A stretch of DNA of 64,000 nucleotides from Roseicyclus sp. (lineage in GTDB: Bacteria; Pseudomonadota; Alphaproteobacteria; Rhodobacterales; Rhodobacteraceae): the NCBI GenBank assembly GCA_018401965.1, contig JAGYJU010000013.1, forward strand, positions 88,490-152,489, written 5' to 3'. A model generated the notes under the pieces. It searched no databases and had not been told where the DNA came from. It worked only from the letters and a program-made list of their open reading frames with translations. Position 1 is the stretch's first letter. Each line of letters begins with the position of its first letter. Positions 1-9,448 of the stretch are shown here, in pieces. Both the position numbers and the translations under genes were made by a program.

Positions 1-924
1 GAGGTGATGGGGGCCGATGGCACCATCACCCGCGCCCTGCCCGGCAGCGACCTGTTTGACTGGACGCTGGGCGGCATGGGGCTGACCGGGGTGATCTTGC
101 GCGCACAGATCCGTCTGCGCCCGGTGGAAACGGCCTGGATCCTGCAGGATATGCGCGCCACCCAGACATTGGCCGCCACCATCGACATGATGGATGCGAC
201 GCTGGATGCGCCCTATTCGGTGGCCTGGCTGGATTGCGTGACCACGGGGGCGATGATGGGCCGGGGGCTGGTGATGCTGGGCCGGCACGCGGGGGTGGAC
301 GACCTGCCGCGCGCACAACGCCGCCACCCCTTTGCCACGCCCCGCAAGCGCCAGCTGCGCCTGCCCCTTGATCTGCCGGCCGCAGCGCTCAACGGTGTCA
401 CCCGGCGGGCCTTCAACGCCGCCTATTACTGGAACGGGCGGCGCAAACCGGGGCCGCGCCTGGTGGATTGGGACAGCTATTTCTACCCGCTGGACGCGAT
501 CCTCGACTGGAACCGGGGCTATGGGCGGGCGGGCTTCGTCCAATTCCAATGTGCCCTGCCGCAAGACCGGGCCAAGGCGGGGATGGCGGCGCTTTTGGCC
601 TGTATCGCGGCATCGGGCGAGGCATCGGTCCTGTCGGTGCTCAAACGCTTCGGTCCGCAAACCGGGCGGTTTTCCTTTCCGATGCCGGGCTATACGCTGG
701 CCCTTGATTTTCCCGCCAATGACCGGAGCCTGAAGTTGATGGATCATCTCGATGCGATCACGCTGGACCACGGGGGGCGGTTCTACCTGGCCAAGGATGC
801 GCGCATGCCGCGTGCCGTGCTGGACGCATCGGACCCCCGCGTGGCCGATTTCCGCGCGATGCGCGCGACCACGGGGGCGGCTGGGGTCTTTGTGTCCGAT
901 CAATCCGAAAGGTTGGGGCTATGA
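1..924 (+). CDS. FAD-linked oxidase, DprE1-like (C-terminal 307 residues; 5' end outside window)
   Basis: The gene is open from the first base, so its start and the FAD-binding PP-loop lie upstream of the window. What is visible is the substrate domain and C-terminal part of a vanillyl-alcohol-oxidase-fold flavoprotein. The GGMGLTGVI segment and the closing pattern (GRFYLAKDARM, then VFVSDQSERLGL) resemble the end of decaprenylphosphoryl-ribose 2'-oxidase. In mycobacteria DprE1 oxidises the C2' hydroxyl of polyprenyl-phosphoryl ribose and DprE2 reduces the keto product, giving the arabinose donor. The next gene starts inside this stop codon and is a DprE2-type reductase, which supports the assignment. 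The exact sugar substrate in this organism is inferred. Confidence 0.75.
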   Translation, partial: EVMGADGTITRALPGSDLFDWTLGGMGLTGVILRAQIRLRPVETAWILQDMRATQTLAATIDMMDATLDAPYSVAWLDCVTTGAMMGRGLVMLGRHAGVDDLPRAQRRHPFATPRKRQLRLPLDLPAAALNGVTRRAFNAAYYWNGRRKPGPRLVDWDSYFYPLDAILDWNRGYGRAGFVQFQCALPQDRAKAGMAALLACIAASGEASVLSVLKRFGPQTGRFSFPMPGYTLALDFPANDRSLKLMDHLDAITLDHGGRFYLAKDARMPRAVLDASDPRVADFRAMRATTGAAGVFVSDQSERLGL

Positions 925-1655
925 CCGGTCCGGTTCTGATCCTGGGGGCGGCCTCCGATATCGCGCGGGCGGTGGCGCGGGCCTTTGCGGCCAAGGGCCA
1001 TGCGATCCAGCTTGCCGCGCGTGACGCGGTCAGCTTGGCGGATGACAAGGCGGATCTCGAAACCCGCTACGGGGTCGCGGTCAGCCTGCACCGGGTCGAT
1101 GCGCTGGACCTGACCAGCCACGCGGGGTTCGTCGCGGGCCTGCCCGCCCTGCCCGAAATCGTGGTCTGCGCCATCGGGCTGATGGGCGACCAGGATGAAA
1201 ACGCCGCCGACATGGCGCGCGCCACCGTGATCCTGCGCAGCAATTTCGAAGGCCCGGCCAGCCTGCTCGGCCATCTTGCCAACGCGATGGAGGCGCGCGG
1301 GTCAGGCACATTGGTCGGCATCAGTTCGGTCGCGGGCGACCGGGGGCGCGCCTCCAACTATATCTACGGCAGCGCCAAGGCGGGCTTTACCGCCTATCTG
1401 TCGGGCCTGCGCAACCGGCTGGCGCGCAAGGGCGTGCATGTCGTCACGGTCTTGCCGGGCTTCGTGGCGACCAAGATGACCGAAGGCCTGGATTTGCCCA
1501 AGCCGCTGCTGGCGCAGCCACCCGAGGTGGCGCGCGCCATCGTCGCTGCGGTCGAGAAAGGCCGCAACATCATCTATGTGCGCCCGACCTGGCGGCTGAT
1601 CATGGCGATCATCAAGGCCATTCCCGAGCCGCTGTTCAAGAAAACCTCGATCTGA
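921..1655 (+). CDS. Short-chain dehydrogenase/reductase, DprE2-like
   Basis: A 244-residue classical SDR. The nucleotide-binding motif is GAASDIA at residues 9-15. The catalytic Ser is about 135-136 (GISSVAG), and Tyr149 and Lys153 form the YGSAK motif. The ATG overlaps the TGA of the upstream FAD oxidase by 4 bases, so the two are translationally coupled. Oxidase plus SDR reductase in this order is the signature of the two-step 2'-epimerisation of a polyprenyl-phosphoryl pentose (DprE1/DprE2), at the cytoplasmic face of the membrane. The SDR fold is certain. The DprE2 role rests on the partner gene. Confidence 0.8.
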   Translation: MTGPVLILGAASDIARAVARAFAAKGHAIQLAARDAVSLADDKADLETRYGVAVSLHRVDALDLTSHAGFVAGLPALPEIVVCAIGLMGDQDENAADMARATVILRSNFEGPASLLGHLANAMEARGSGTLVGISSVAGDRGRASNYIYGSAKAGFTAYLSGLRNRLARKGVHVVTVLPGFVATKMTEGLDLPKPLLAQPPEVARAIVAAVEKGRNIIYVRPTWRLIMAIIKAIPEPLFKKTSI

Positions 1656-1812
1656 TGCGCGGCCGGGGCCATGCCCCCCGGCCCGCCCAGCCACGCCGTT
1701 TTCCGCGCAAGCATCTGCAATTTGCGCGATTTTCCGCCGGGGCACCGGCCGATGGCCCGCAGCTTGCACGCGCATTATTGAGAAATTCACGTTTTGGGCT
1801 TAGGCGAAGGCT

Positions 1813-3302
1813 ATGAACGGCACACAGCTCACACCCATCCTGGCGCGGCTTTCGGGCAGATTGACGCGTTTTGCAGAAACCCCCAATGCCGTGATCGCGG
1901 CCCTGGCCCTGTCGGCCTGCGTCGCGGCAAGTGCCGGCATCGTGGTGGCGTCCAAGGCGCTGCCGCACCTGCGGGCCCCCGTCGCAACCCATGACCTGGC
2001 GGGTGTCGATGCGCCCCTGCCGCCGGTGGAACGCCCAAGGGCGCGGGTGCGCCCGGCGCTGGCCCCCGCCGATCCTGCCGCCGTGGCGCTTGGCTTCACC
2101 GACCCGGGCATAGCCCGCGCCCGGCCCGCAAGCCTGGCTGCCGCCGATCTGCCTGCGCCGCCGCGCCTGGCCGCGCCTGTGCGCGTGATCGCGGGCCGCC
2201 CCAGCGTGGTACCGCCCCCCCGCCCGGCCCTTGGCACGGGATTGGTGCAGTTGGCCGCCGGGCTGAGCGCGGCGCGCGCGCTTGCCCTGCCCGGCCCAAC
2301 CGCCCGGCCCGTGGTGCAGGCCGCGCCAACGACAACAGCGGTGGCAAGCCTTGAGACCCGCCCCCTGCAACGCCCCGCCACGCTGTCCACCCGCGCAGTC
2401 CCCCCCGATGACCCCGTCGATCAGCCGGGCCTGGTGCTGGCCGCGGCCACGGTGCCGGACAACATGCCCACCCCCGCCTGTCCGACCCGGTGCCGCCGCG
2501 CGCGGGCGCCAGCCCCTGTTCGTCGCGGCTGGCCCGTGCCATCCCGCGCCGGCCGGGCACGGCCGCGGGCGGGGCCGCTGTCATGGCCGCGATCGGCAAT
2601 GCCAGCGGCGCCGGGCGTGACGCGGCCCTTGTGGCAGAGGCGCTGCGCGGCAATATCCCCGACCACCTGCGCGATCTGCAACCGGTCAGCTTTGGCGGGA
2701 TCGTCGGCGGTCGCCAGACCCAGATCACGCTTTGCGTGACCCCCGATTACCTGGCCATCGGGTCAGACGGCGATCACGTGCGGGTGCCGCTTGGCCTGCC
2801 CGCAGCGCTGCGCGTCGCCGATGGCTTCGACATGATGTTGCCCACGACCCGGATGGTCGATGCGATCTATGCGCAGGCCGATCTGCGCGTGTCGCCCGCA
2901 CCGATGCCGCCGACATCGGCCATGTCATCGACCGATTATTTTCTGCGCCACGATGCGACCGTGGATGCGCAATTCGCCCGCGCGGGCGGGCGCGACGGGC
3001 TATTGGTGGCGGGCCACAAGAAGGATGTGGTGATCGCCAACCGCCTGTCGAATGCGCCGGGGCGGGTGGCGATCTATGGCTGGCACCGCGCGAACGGCGA
3101 CCCGATCCAGCCCCTGTCGACGGTGCATGGCGAATACTATGCCGATTACAGCCATGGCATCCGGCTGGTGGCGCGCACCGCCTATGTCGATGGCCGGGCT
3201 GTCGATCTGCGGGCGCTGCTGACCGATGGGCAATATGCCGGGCTGTTGAACAGCGACGGGCCGTTGACCGGCACGACCGTCAGGCTAGCCTCCCTGCGCT
3301 GA
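1813..3302 (+). pseudogene. Conserved hypothetical protein with N-terminal membrane anchor, frameshifted
   Basis: Reading begins at ATG 1813. It gives a hydrophobic segment at about residues 28-52, then a long Ala/Pro-rich linker. Near base 2471-2475 (a run of five C) the sensible reading moves to the third frame, where a globular domain of about 220 residues continues to 3302. That domain has phrases such as GNIPDHLRDLQPV, LPTTRMVDAIYAQA, GHKKDVV and EYYADYSHGIRLV, a pattern shared by bacterial proteins of unknown function. The shift is what a single missing C would produce, so a sequencing error is as likely as a mutation. I do not assign a function. Confidence 0.55.
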
Positions 3303-3452
3303 CACTGGGCGCGGCGTGATGGGTGCCGCGCATGGCCTTTGTCCAAGGCGCGCTGCGCCCCGCCTCGCGTCTTGCGCGCCTTTGCCGGGATGTTGTCGAA
3401 CCCGCGATGCGGGGGACGGCACCAGTATGACGCCGCCCCGGTGATCCGACCG

Positions 3453-4466
3453 TCAGATGTCGCGGAAACAGCGAAAACCGAGGTGATAGTTGCGGTGGCT
3501 GCCCTCCGACATCACCGCCGTGCCATGCCAGAAGGGCGCACGCCACCGCGACCAATGTTCATGCGCCCGGATCGTATCCCAGATGAACCATGATCCCTTC
3601 ATCTCGGTCACGCCCAAGCTGGTCGAGCCCCGGCTGGCCATCTGATCCTCGGACAGGGGCAGGTTCATGTGCTCGGCGGCATTGCCATCGATGTCATAGA
3701 CCCCGAGCGGCGACCGGCAGTCCGGGAAGGACCCCGCCGGATAGGTGTTGGACCCGCAGCCGGTAAAGCTTCCGCCGTTGCAGGACCCGTTCTTGAAACT
3801 GCCGGTGGCGCAGACGCCGGAGCGCCATTGACCGATGGAAAACTGGGCCGAAGTGTTGGCATAGCGCGCATTGTGCAAGCCGCGCATGGTGTTGACCGCC
3901 GCCGATCCCCCCATGCCGCGAATCCGGTCGAAGGGGTAATCGGGCGGCAACAACTGGCCCGCCGATGCGCCTTCCCATTCATGGGCATCGCCGATCCGCT
4001 TGCCTTCGGCCGCGCAGAGCTGGGCAGCCTCGTTGGCACGCACCCAGACCACGGGATAGACCATCGGAATATTGGGATATTCGAACATGTCCGCGCAAAC
4101 CGTGGCATCGCGCGGCGATTGCGTGGCCGGATCGTAAAGCGGCACCATGAAGGGCTCGCTACAGATGCGTTCATAGTCGCGGTTGCGATAGCTGGCTTGC
4201 ACCTGCGCGACCGATCCACCGATCCGCGCTGCCGCCTCTTCGGGGGTCAGCGGGTGGCGGGTGACGGCCGGGTTGCCCTGCCCCATCCAGCCATTCGGGG
4301 AATTGGCGAAAATCTGCCGGATGCGGCCGATCTCGGCCCCGGACAGGCCGCGCACATCCTGCATCTGGGCAAACATCGCCTCGTTGCGTTCGGCAAGCGT
4401 CTGGCCCGTCGCGGGCAGTGCCATCAGGCAGGCCGCAAAGGCCGCTGTCAGGATCGGTCGAAGCAT
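3453..4466 (-). CDS. Secreted formylglycine-generating-enzyme (SUMF1) fold protein
   Basis: 337 residues from ATG 4466, which has a GGAGGG ribosome site inside the end of the upstream gene. A signal peptide covers roughly residues 1-22. The body has the FGE-sulfatase pattern: WVRANEAAQLC, GKRIGDAHEWEGA, a Gly/Asn/Cys-rich insert, YDIDGNAAEHM, MKGSWF and the closing LGFRC. FGE oxidises a sulfatase cysteine to formylglycine using a Cys pair just before the last motif. Here that stretch (SEGSHRNYH) has no cysteine, so sulfatase activation is unlikely. The fold is more probably a ligand-binding or other modifying domain. No sulfatase gene is nearby. The partner upstream is also exported. Confidence 0.7.
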   Translation of the reverse strand: MLRPILTAAFAACLMALPATGQTLAERNEAMFAQMQDVRGLSGAEIGRIRQIFANSPNGWMGQGNPAVTRHPLTPEEAAARIGGSVAQVQASYRNRDYERICSEPFMVPLYDPATQSPRDATVCADMFEYPNIPMVYPVVWVRANEAAQLCAAEGKRIGDAHEWEGASAGQLLPPDYPFDRIRGMGGSAAVNTMRGLHNARYANTSAQFSIGQWRSGVCATGSFKNGSCNGGSFTGCGSNTYPAGSFPDCRSPLGVYDIDGNAAEHMNLPLSEDQMASRGSTSLGVTEMKGSWFIWDTIRAHEHWSRWRAPFWHGTAVMSEGSHRNYHLGFRCFRDI

Positions 4467-4470
4467 CGGA

Positions 4471-6192
4471 TCAGTCCCTCCGCACAAGGTAAAAGAAATC
4501 GCGATTGTCCGGCGCCTCGACAAAGCGGGCCGCGCCATCGGGGTCTGCGCCCGCCATGCCGCTGACCAGGTGGCGGGTTTGCAGATCGCCGCCGTCGCGG
4601 ATGTAGAGCGCCATATAGGCCAGTTCCTGGCTGTTCATGTCGAGCAGCATGGCATAGTCGCATTGATAGGCCTGAAAGGTCCGCGCCATCCCCGACGGCG
4701 TCGCCGAAGAGAAATAGGCGTAGACCAGGAATTGCCGGCCCTCGACCGTGCGCATGCAGGCGCCGCCGCGCAGGGTGCGCAAATTCGCCTCGGCCGAGCC
4801 CGACCAATTGCCCCCGCCCCAGGAGGTGACGCGATCCCCCGGCACACCGTTTTCGATCAGGGCCACGCCGTTCTGGCGCGCCATCACCAGGCGGGGCAGG
4901 ATCGCGCTGTCATCCTCGGGCCAGCTGCCCATGCCGACGGTGCCATCCTCCAAGACGTAGAGCGTCGCAAGATTGGGCCAGAGCCGCGAAAACAGCACGC
5001 CATGGGTCATGAAGCCGTAATGGTTGCCCCAGTTGAAGGTGGCGTAATCACCAAAACGCCAGGCGCCATGTTCGCGCTTGAACCCGCCGGTAAAGGTGGC
5101 CGCGACCGTTTCGTAGATTTCGGGCGAGACCATGCCGTTGAACACCATGGGCGCGGGCCGATCAAAGCCATCAGGCCCCGGCCCCTGGTAATGGCGCCCC
5201 GCTCCGGAGGGGCGCGGCGACCAGCCCAGCGCAGGGTGATCGGTGCCCAGTTCATAGCCGATGTCGAATTGCGCCATGTCAAAGGCCACAAGGTAGACAT
5301 CGGCGCGGTTTTCCACCCCGTCAAGCCCGTTCGCGCCGGGCGCATCAAAGACCTCGCGGGCGATCATGCCGGGTTGCATGACGCTTGCGTAAACGCCGGG
5401 CGCGTCGGTGACCGCATACCAGGCCCCGGCGGTCATCGCGCCGCCATCGGTGCCATCGAGATCGAACCCCATGGCGGGCCGCATCGAGGGCGTCGAGGAC
5501 AACAGCGCCGATCCGAGGATGTCGACCCCGTCGATCTCGGCCTCGGCTTCGGCCTCGAAACCTTCCGAGGACACCATGAAGGCATCTTCGAAGAACGCGC
5601 CCTTGATCATGTTCACGATGCTGTCGCCAAAGACCACGTTGTCGCGCAGGAATTGCGACACCGCTTCGCGGGTGGTGCGGTTGCCGCGCACAGGGTTGCG
5701 CAGGAACAGCGCCCAATCGCAGACCGGCGCAAAGGGCAGGTCGCTGGCGGCGGCGGCGTCCAATTCGCCGCCCTGCCACGGGGCACAATCCGCTGCCATC
5801 CCGTCGCGGTCGATGACCAGGGCCGGTGCATCCCCCCCGCGCAGCGACAGCGCGGTGGCGGGATCGGCGTTTTCAAGATGATAGCTCCGGGCCGCGCCCG
5901 AGGCAGGGGTGATGTCCAGCACGAACCAGGAATTGACCCCGGGGTTCACCGAGGTCAGGCGATAGGTCGTGCCATCCGCAGCGCGCGCCTCCTGGTCGTT
6001 GCGAAACGGGTTCAGCGCAAGAACCGACCCCGGCACGTCGGCGCGCAATTGCAGCACCTGCGCCTCGATCCGGGCAGGGTCGGGCAGACCGAGCCCCTGT
6101 GCAAGTGCGGGCAGAGGGGCAAGAAACGATACTGAAAGGGCCGCGGCCAGAACCGCGAAACGGGCGAGACATAAGGTCATCAGCCGGAGCAA
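4471..6192 (-). CDS. Secreted protein, weakly similar to NAGPA-type phosphodiester glycosidase
   Basis: About 573 residues. I chose the TTG at 6192 because AAGGAG lies 6 bases upstream. The in-frame ATG at 6180 is only four codons in and too far from that site. A signal peptide ends near ALAQ. The C-terminal third holds phrases reminiscent of DUF2233/NAGPA domains: a GGF loop, FGDYATFNWGNHYGF, LEDGTVGMGSW, and a late CDYAMLLDMNSQELAY strand like the family's catalytic-Asp segment. The stop lies 4 bases before the next gene's start, so the two exported proteins are co-made. The glycosidase assignment is weak. Export and operon structure are clear. Confidence 0.6.
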   Translation of the reverse strand: MLRLMTLCLARFAVLAAALSVSFLAPLPALAQGLGLPDPARIEAQVLQLRADVPGSVLALNPFRNDQEARAADGTTYRLTSVNPGVNSWFVLDITPASGAARSYHLENADPATALSLRGGDAPALVIDRDGMAADCAPWQGGELDAAAASDLPFAPVCDWALFLRNPVRGNRTTREAVSQFLRDNVVFGDSIVNMIKGAFFEDAFMVSSEGFEAEAEAEIDGVDILGSALLSSTPSMRPAMGFDLDGTDGGAMTAGAWYAVTDAPGVYASVMQPGMIAREVFDAPGANGLDGVENRADVYLVAFDMAQFDIGYELGTDHPALGWSPRPSGAGRHYQGPGPDGFDRPAPMVFNGMVSPEIYETVAATFTGGFKREHGAWRFGDYATFNWGNHYGFMTHGVLFSRLWPNLATLYVLEDGTVGMGSWPEDDSAILPRLVMARQNGVALIENGVPGDRVTSWGGGNWSGSAEANLRTLRGGACMRTVEGRQFLVYAYFSSATPSGMARTFQAYQCDYAMLLDMNSQELAYMALYIRDGGDLQTRHLVSGMAGADPDGAARFVEAPDNRDFFYLVRRD

Positions 6193-6534
6193 GACATTCT
6201 CCTTCAATCGAAACGGCAACCAACGGGTGCGGACAAAATTCGTGCTTGTGCAAGTGTTGCAACAACTCTGATCATGACGCAACGGTGGGCAGGGCCTTGA
6301 CCTGTTCAAAACGCCACACCCTGCCCGATGCGCCGGTTTTTCGGGATTGGAACCGTCCGGCCGGGCACAGGTCTTGGGGCTGTCACGGGTTTTTCTGCGC
6401 GGCGTTAACCAAGTCTTAACCGATCCCGACAAGGGTTCCCGATGGGGATGTCGCACAGATCAGACCGCCTTGGCCCATTGCGGGCCTCGGCTTGGCACGC
6501 CCCGCTGTTTGGTTGCGTAACACTGGGGGCACGT
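6193..6534. promoter_or_regulatory. Divergent intergenic region
   Basis: 342 bases between two divergent genes, so promoters for both must lie here. It is less GC-rich near 6190-6260 than the flanking genes. A repeated GTTAAC/CTTAAC pair occurs near 6410-6422. I see no convincing RNA gene or operator. Confidence 0.35.
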
Positions 6535-7053
6535 ATGTCACAACATCCTGCAATTTCGGGCAATTCTGCCACAGATGCCGGTCACGCGGCCCTGCCCCCG
6601 CCCGATCTGTCGGTGATGCGGGCCTTGGCACGGGCGCATGTCTTGCGGGGCGATCTGGCGGCGGCCTTGCTGGTGGCGCGGCAGATTTCGGCGGCACAGG
6701 GAGGGCGGCCCGATGCGGTCGACCTGATGATCGATGATGCGCTTGCCCATGGCGGGGCGCCGCTGGCGCGCGCCGCGCTTGCCCTGGCCACGCCGATGAT
6801 CCCGGCGCTTCAGATCGTCCAGATCAAGGCCCGTATCGCCCTGGCCGAAGACGATTTCATCGCCGCCAAGGCAATCCTTGTCATGGCTCTCGAACATGGT
6901 CCGGATCACCCCGCCCTTCGCGCCCTGTTGACCGAGGTGATGGTGGCCGCAGGCACCGCCGCAGAAACAAGCGCCGTGCTGGCCCATATCGGCCAGCCGC
7001 CCGTCAACCCGCCGGCGCCGGGTGCAGTCATCGCACGGGCGCAACCGCTTTGA
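6535..7053 (+). CDS. Small Ala-rich helical-repeat (TPR-like) protein
   Basis: 172 residues from ATG 6535. Longer upstream readings have atypical composition. The protein is almost entirely predicted helix, with repeated 30-40-residue blocks ending in phrases such as ARAHVLRGDLAAALLVAR, ARIALAEDDFIAAKAIL and ALEHGPDHPALRALL, which look like degenerate tetratricopeptide repeats. There is no signal peptide or membrane segment. TPR proteins act as protein-interaction scaffolds. No specific partner can be named, and the downstream gene is 120 bases away. Confidence 0.5.
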   Translation: MSQHPAISGNSATDAGHAALPPPDLSVMRALARAHVLRGDLAAALLVARQISAAQGGRPDAVDLMIDDALAHGGAPLARAALALATPMIPALQIVQIKARIALAEDDFIAAKAILVMALEHGPDHPALRALLTEVMVAAGTAAETSAVLAHIGQPPVNPPAPGAVIARAQPL

Positions 7054-7173
7054 TTTGACCGCCGGCCCGGCCCATGCTGTGCGGACAGGGCAAGGGCAAG
7101 GGCGGATGCATCATGGTCAGGACCGGTTCACGCGGCACACCCACACAAGCCCGACCCGCGCGCACCCCCCACC

Positions 7174-8829
7174 ATGCGGCCTGACGGCACCGACCGCCCC
7201 CTGGCCCTGCGCCCCCCCGCGCAGGTCATGCGGCTGGACCGGCTGGGGGCGTTGCACCCCTGCCGGTTGAGCTTTGCCCGACAGCTGACACGCCGGATCG
7301 AGGTAGAAGGCTGGCGCATCACCCGCGACGCCTTTGCGTTGGATGAAACCGGTCGCGGATACGCCACCTATACCGCCGACACCGGCGCACGCTGTTATGC
7401 GCTGATCGTCTTTGGCACCCCGGATGGGTGCAGCGCGGTGCTGATCGACGGCACCGCCGACGCCGATGACATCCAGCGGCTGGGTGTGGCGATCCGCGGG
7501 TCGGAAACCGGGCGCATGACAGAACGCGAGCTGTGCCTGCTGCAGGCCCGGCGCGCCCCGGCGCTTTGGGACCACGCGGTGGCGCGGCTGGCCGCAGGGC
7601 AACAGCGCGACGCCGCGGCGATCGACCGAACCGGTATCTTGATGCACTGTGACGGCGTGCATGGCGCGGGCCGGTTCGGCACCGCCGACCGCGACCTGAT
7701 CGCGGACAGGCCCGAATTGCGCGCGCCCTATCAGGTCGAATTATTGGCGCTGGCGCTGTTGCGGCTGTTTGCCCGCGACATGGTCGCGCATCTGGCCCGC
7801 GTGGCTGGCGGCGCGCGGGCCGCCCGCTTGGCCCCGGCCCTTGCGTGCAGGCTGGGGCTGGGCCTGTCGGCAGGGCTTGGGCTGGCGCGCTTCCCGATCC
7901 TGCACCCCTGCCTGTTCAACACCTGGATCATGGCGCGCGAAGACGCCATCGCGCGGGTCGCGGCGCTGACCGGCGTGCGGCCAGAGGATTGGCATAAGGT
8001 GAGCGCCCTGTTGGCGCGGCTGGCACAGGCTGTGACGGCCGCCCATGTCGCCCTGCCCGCGCAAAAGACGCGGAACGCGGCCCTTGTCACTGATCTTGCC
8101 CGGCTTGCGGTGCATATGGGCGGGGGGCCATCGGGCGACCGGCCATGGGCCGGGTTGTTGGCCTGGGCCGGCCGGAACCTTGGCCTTGACGGGCAAGAGG
8201 CCCTAGCCTCTGCCGTGATGGAACCCTACGGCGATCTGGTCGATGGGCTGGGGCATTGCATGGCCGACACCCATGACCGCGATTACCGGATCGACGGGGG
8301 CGCAAGCATCGGGCGGATGCGCGCGCTGATTGCCGCGACCCATGGCTGGGCGCTTGATCTGGATTGGGCGCAGCATGACCGGACGGCGCTGGCCTGGACC
8401 ATGACCGATGATGCCATTGGCCCGCTTTTGGGACCGCGCGCAAACGCGCAACGAGACGGGGCCACACCCTTTGAGCTGCCACTGGCGGTGACGCGGGATG
8501 CGGTGCGTGCCTGGGCCACGCTGGGGCATTACCCCGCCGAAGATCCGATGGCGCTGATGCTGCGCGACCACCCGCAGCATCGCGGCGCGATCCGCCGGGC
8601 ACAGATCAGCGGCTTTGCCCCGTATGGCGAAATCCGCGACAACCTGATCGGCGCCGACCTGCGCCCCGTCGATCTGTTGCGCGCGACCCTGTCCTTCATC
8701 GGGGCCACGGATTTCGATCCAGCCTGTGACCGCCGCTTGTGCGTGCGGGTCTTTGCCGGCGCGCCCTACCCCGGCGATCTGCGGCCCGAAACGGCCGATC
8801 CCTGGATCTATCCGGGCGCTGTGGCGTGA
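7174..8829 (+). CDS. Conserved hypothetical protein (551 residues)
   Basis: A large soluble protein without signal peptide or membrane helices, partner of the overlapping DUF3726 gene. Recognisable phrases are RLGALHPCRLSFARQL and IEVEGWRITRDAFALDETG near the N-terminus, a central helical region with HPCLFNTWIMARED, and GLGHCMADTHDRDYRIDG. Many His/Asp pairs hint at metal or ligand binding, but I recognise no named domain. The start is uncertain: an alternative ATG lies at 7228. The last 4 bases overlap the next start, so the two products are probably made together. Function unknown. Confidence 0.6.
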   Translation: MRPDGTDRPLALRPPAQVMRLDRLGALHPCRLSFARQLTRRIEVEGWRITRDAFALDETGRGYATYTADTGARCYALIVFGTPDGCSAVLIDGTADADDIQRLGVAIRGSETGRMTERELCLLQARRAPALWDHAVARLAAGQQRDAAAIDRTGILMHCDGVHGAGRFGTADRDLIADRPELRAPYQVELLALALLRLFARDMVAHLARVAGGARAARLAPALACRLGLGLSAGLGLARFPILHPCLFNTWIMAREDAIARVAALTGVRPEDWHKVSALLARLAQAVTAAHVALPAQKTRNAALVTDLARLAVHMGGGPSGDRPWAGLLAWAGRNLGLDGQEALASAVMEPYGDLVDGLGHCMADTHDRDYRIDGGASIGRMRALIAATHGWALDLDWAQHDRTALAWTMTDDAIGPLLGPRANAQRDGATPFELPLAVTRDAVRAWATLGHYPAEDPMALMLRDHPQHRGAIRRAQISGFAPYGEIRDNLIGADLRPVDLLRATLSFIGATDFDPACDRRLCVRVFAGAPYPGDLRPETADPWIYPGAVA

Positions 8830-9440
8830 CCGGGTCTTTTTCGCTCAGCGAGGTGGAGGCGATGGCACGCCAGGCGGCGCGGGGGGCGGGCCTGCCCTGG
8901 GGGCTGGCCGATGAAGCAGGGCGCGCGGTACGCGAGCTTTGCGCCGCCGGCGTGGATGGCTGTGCAGCCCTCGCGCATCTGTTGGGGGACTTGCGGGCGC
9001 GCCGCCATCACAGCCCTGCCCCCGCGCATCTGCTGGATCGGGTCTGGGCCGCGCCGGGCGGCGCGCTTTGCCCGATCCGCACCGGCACCGCGCTGAGCGA
9101 CATGGCGCGCGCGCTGCCGCCCGACGGGGTTGGGTTGGTGGGGGTGATCCGGCCCATCCTGATCCTGCCCTTCGCGGTGGACGTGGCCCGCAGGCTTGAT
9201 GCAACCGTGACGCTGTCCTGGCACAGCGGCATTCTCAGCTGTGGGCCGGACGGGGTGCCGCCGTCGGATGTCATCGTGCGCCTTGCGCTGATCCGGCAAA
9301 CCGGTCTGCATCTGCATCCAGGCGGGCCGAACACGCCCGCGGCCCCGCGCCATGGCCGCGCAAGACCCGATGCCGATGCCTGGGCGGCGCTGGTGATCAG
9401 CGCGGGGCGTTGTTTTGCCCCGCGCGAAGATCCGGGTTAA
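8826..9440 (+). CDS. DUF3726 domain-containing protein
   Basis: 204 residues starting with GTG 8826, which overlaps the upstream TGA by 4 bases. The N-terminus (SLSEVEAMARQAARGAG, then PWGLADEAGRAVREL) is the hallmark of DUF3726, a family seen mainly in Rhodobacterales and relatives. The rest has a hydrophobic strand (GVIRPILILPFAVDVARRL) and no catalytic signature. Strict coupling to the 551-residue partner suggests a two-protein complex of unknown role. The gene ends 8 bases from the convergent acetyltransferase. Confidence 0.7.
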   Translation: MTGSFSLSEVEAMARQAARGAGLPWGLADEAGRAVRELCAAGVDGCAALAHLLGDLRARRHHSPAPAHLLDRVWAAPGGALCPIRTGTALSDMARALPPDGVGLVGVIRPILILPFAVDVARRLDATVTLSWHSGILSCGPDGVPPSDVIVRLALIRQTGLHLHPGGPNTPAAPRHGRARPDADAWAALVISAGRCFAPREDPG

Positions 9441-9448
9441 CGCGCGCG

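Noticed and set aside
4261..6135. A 624-codon open reading frame on the plus strand
   Set aside because: It is antisense to two secreted-protein genes with signal peptides and motifs. High GC content makes long opposite-strand frames common, and its protein is Arg/Ala/His-rich without domains.
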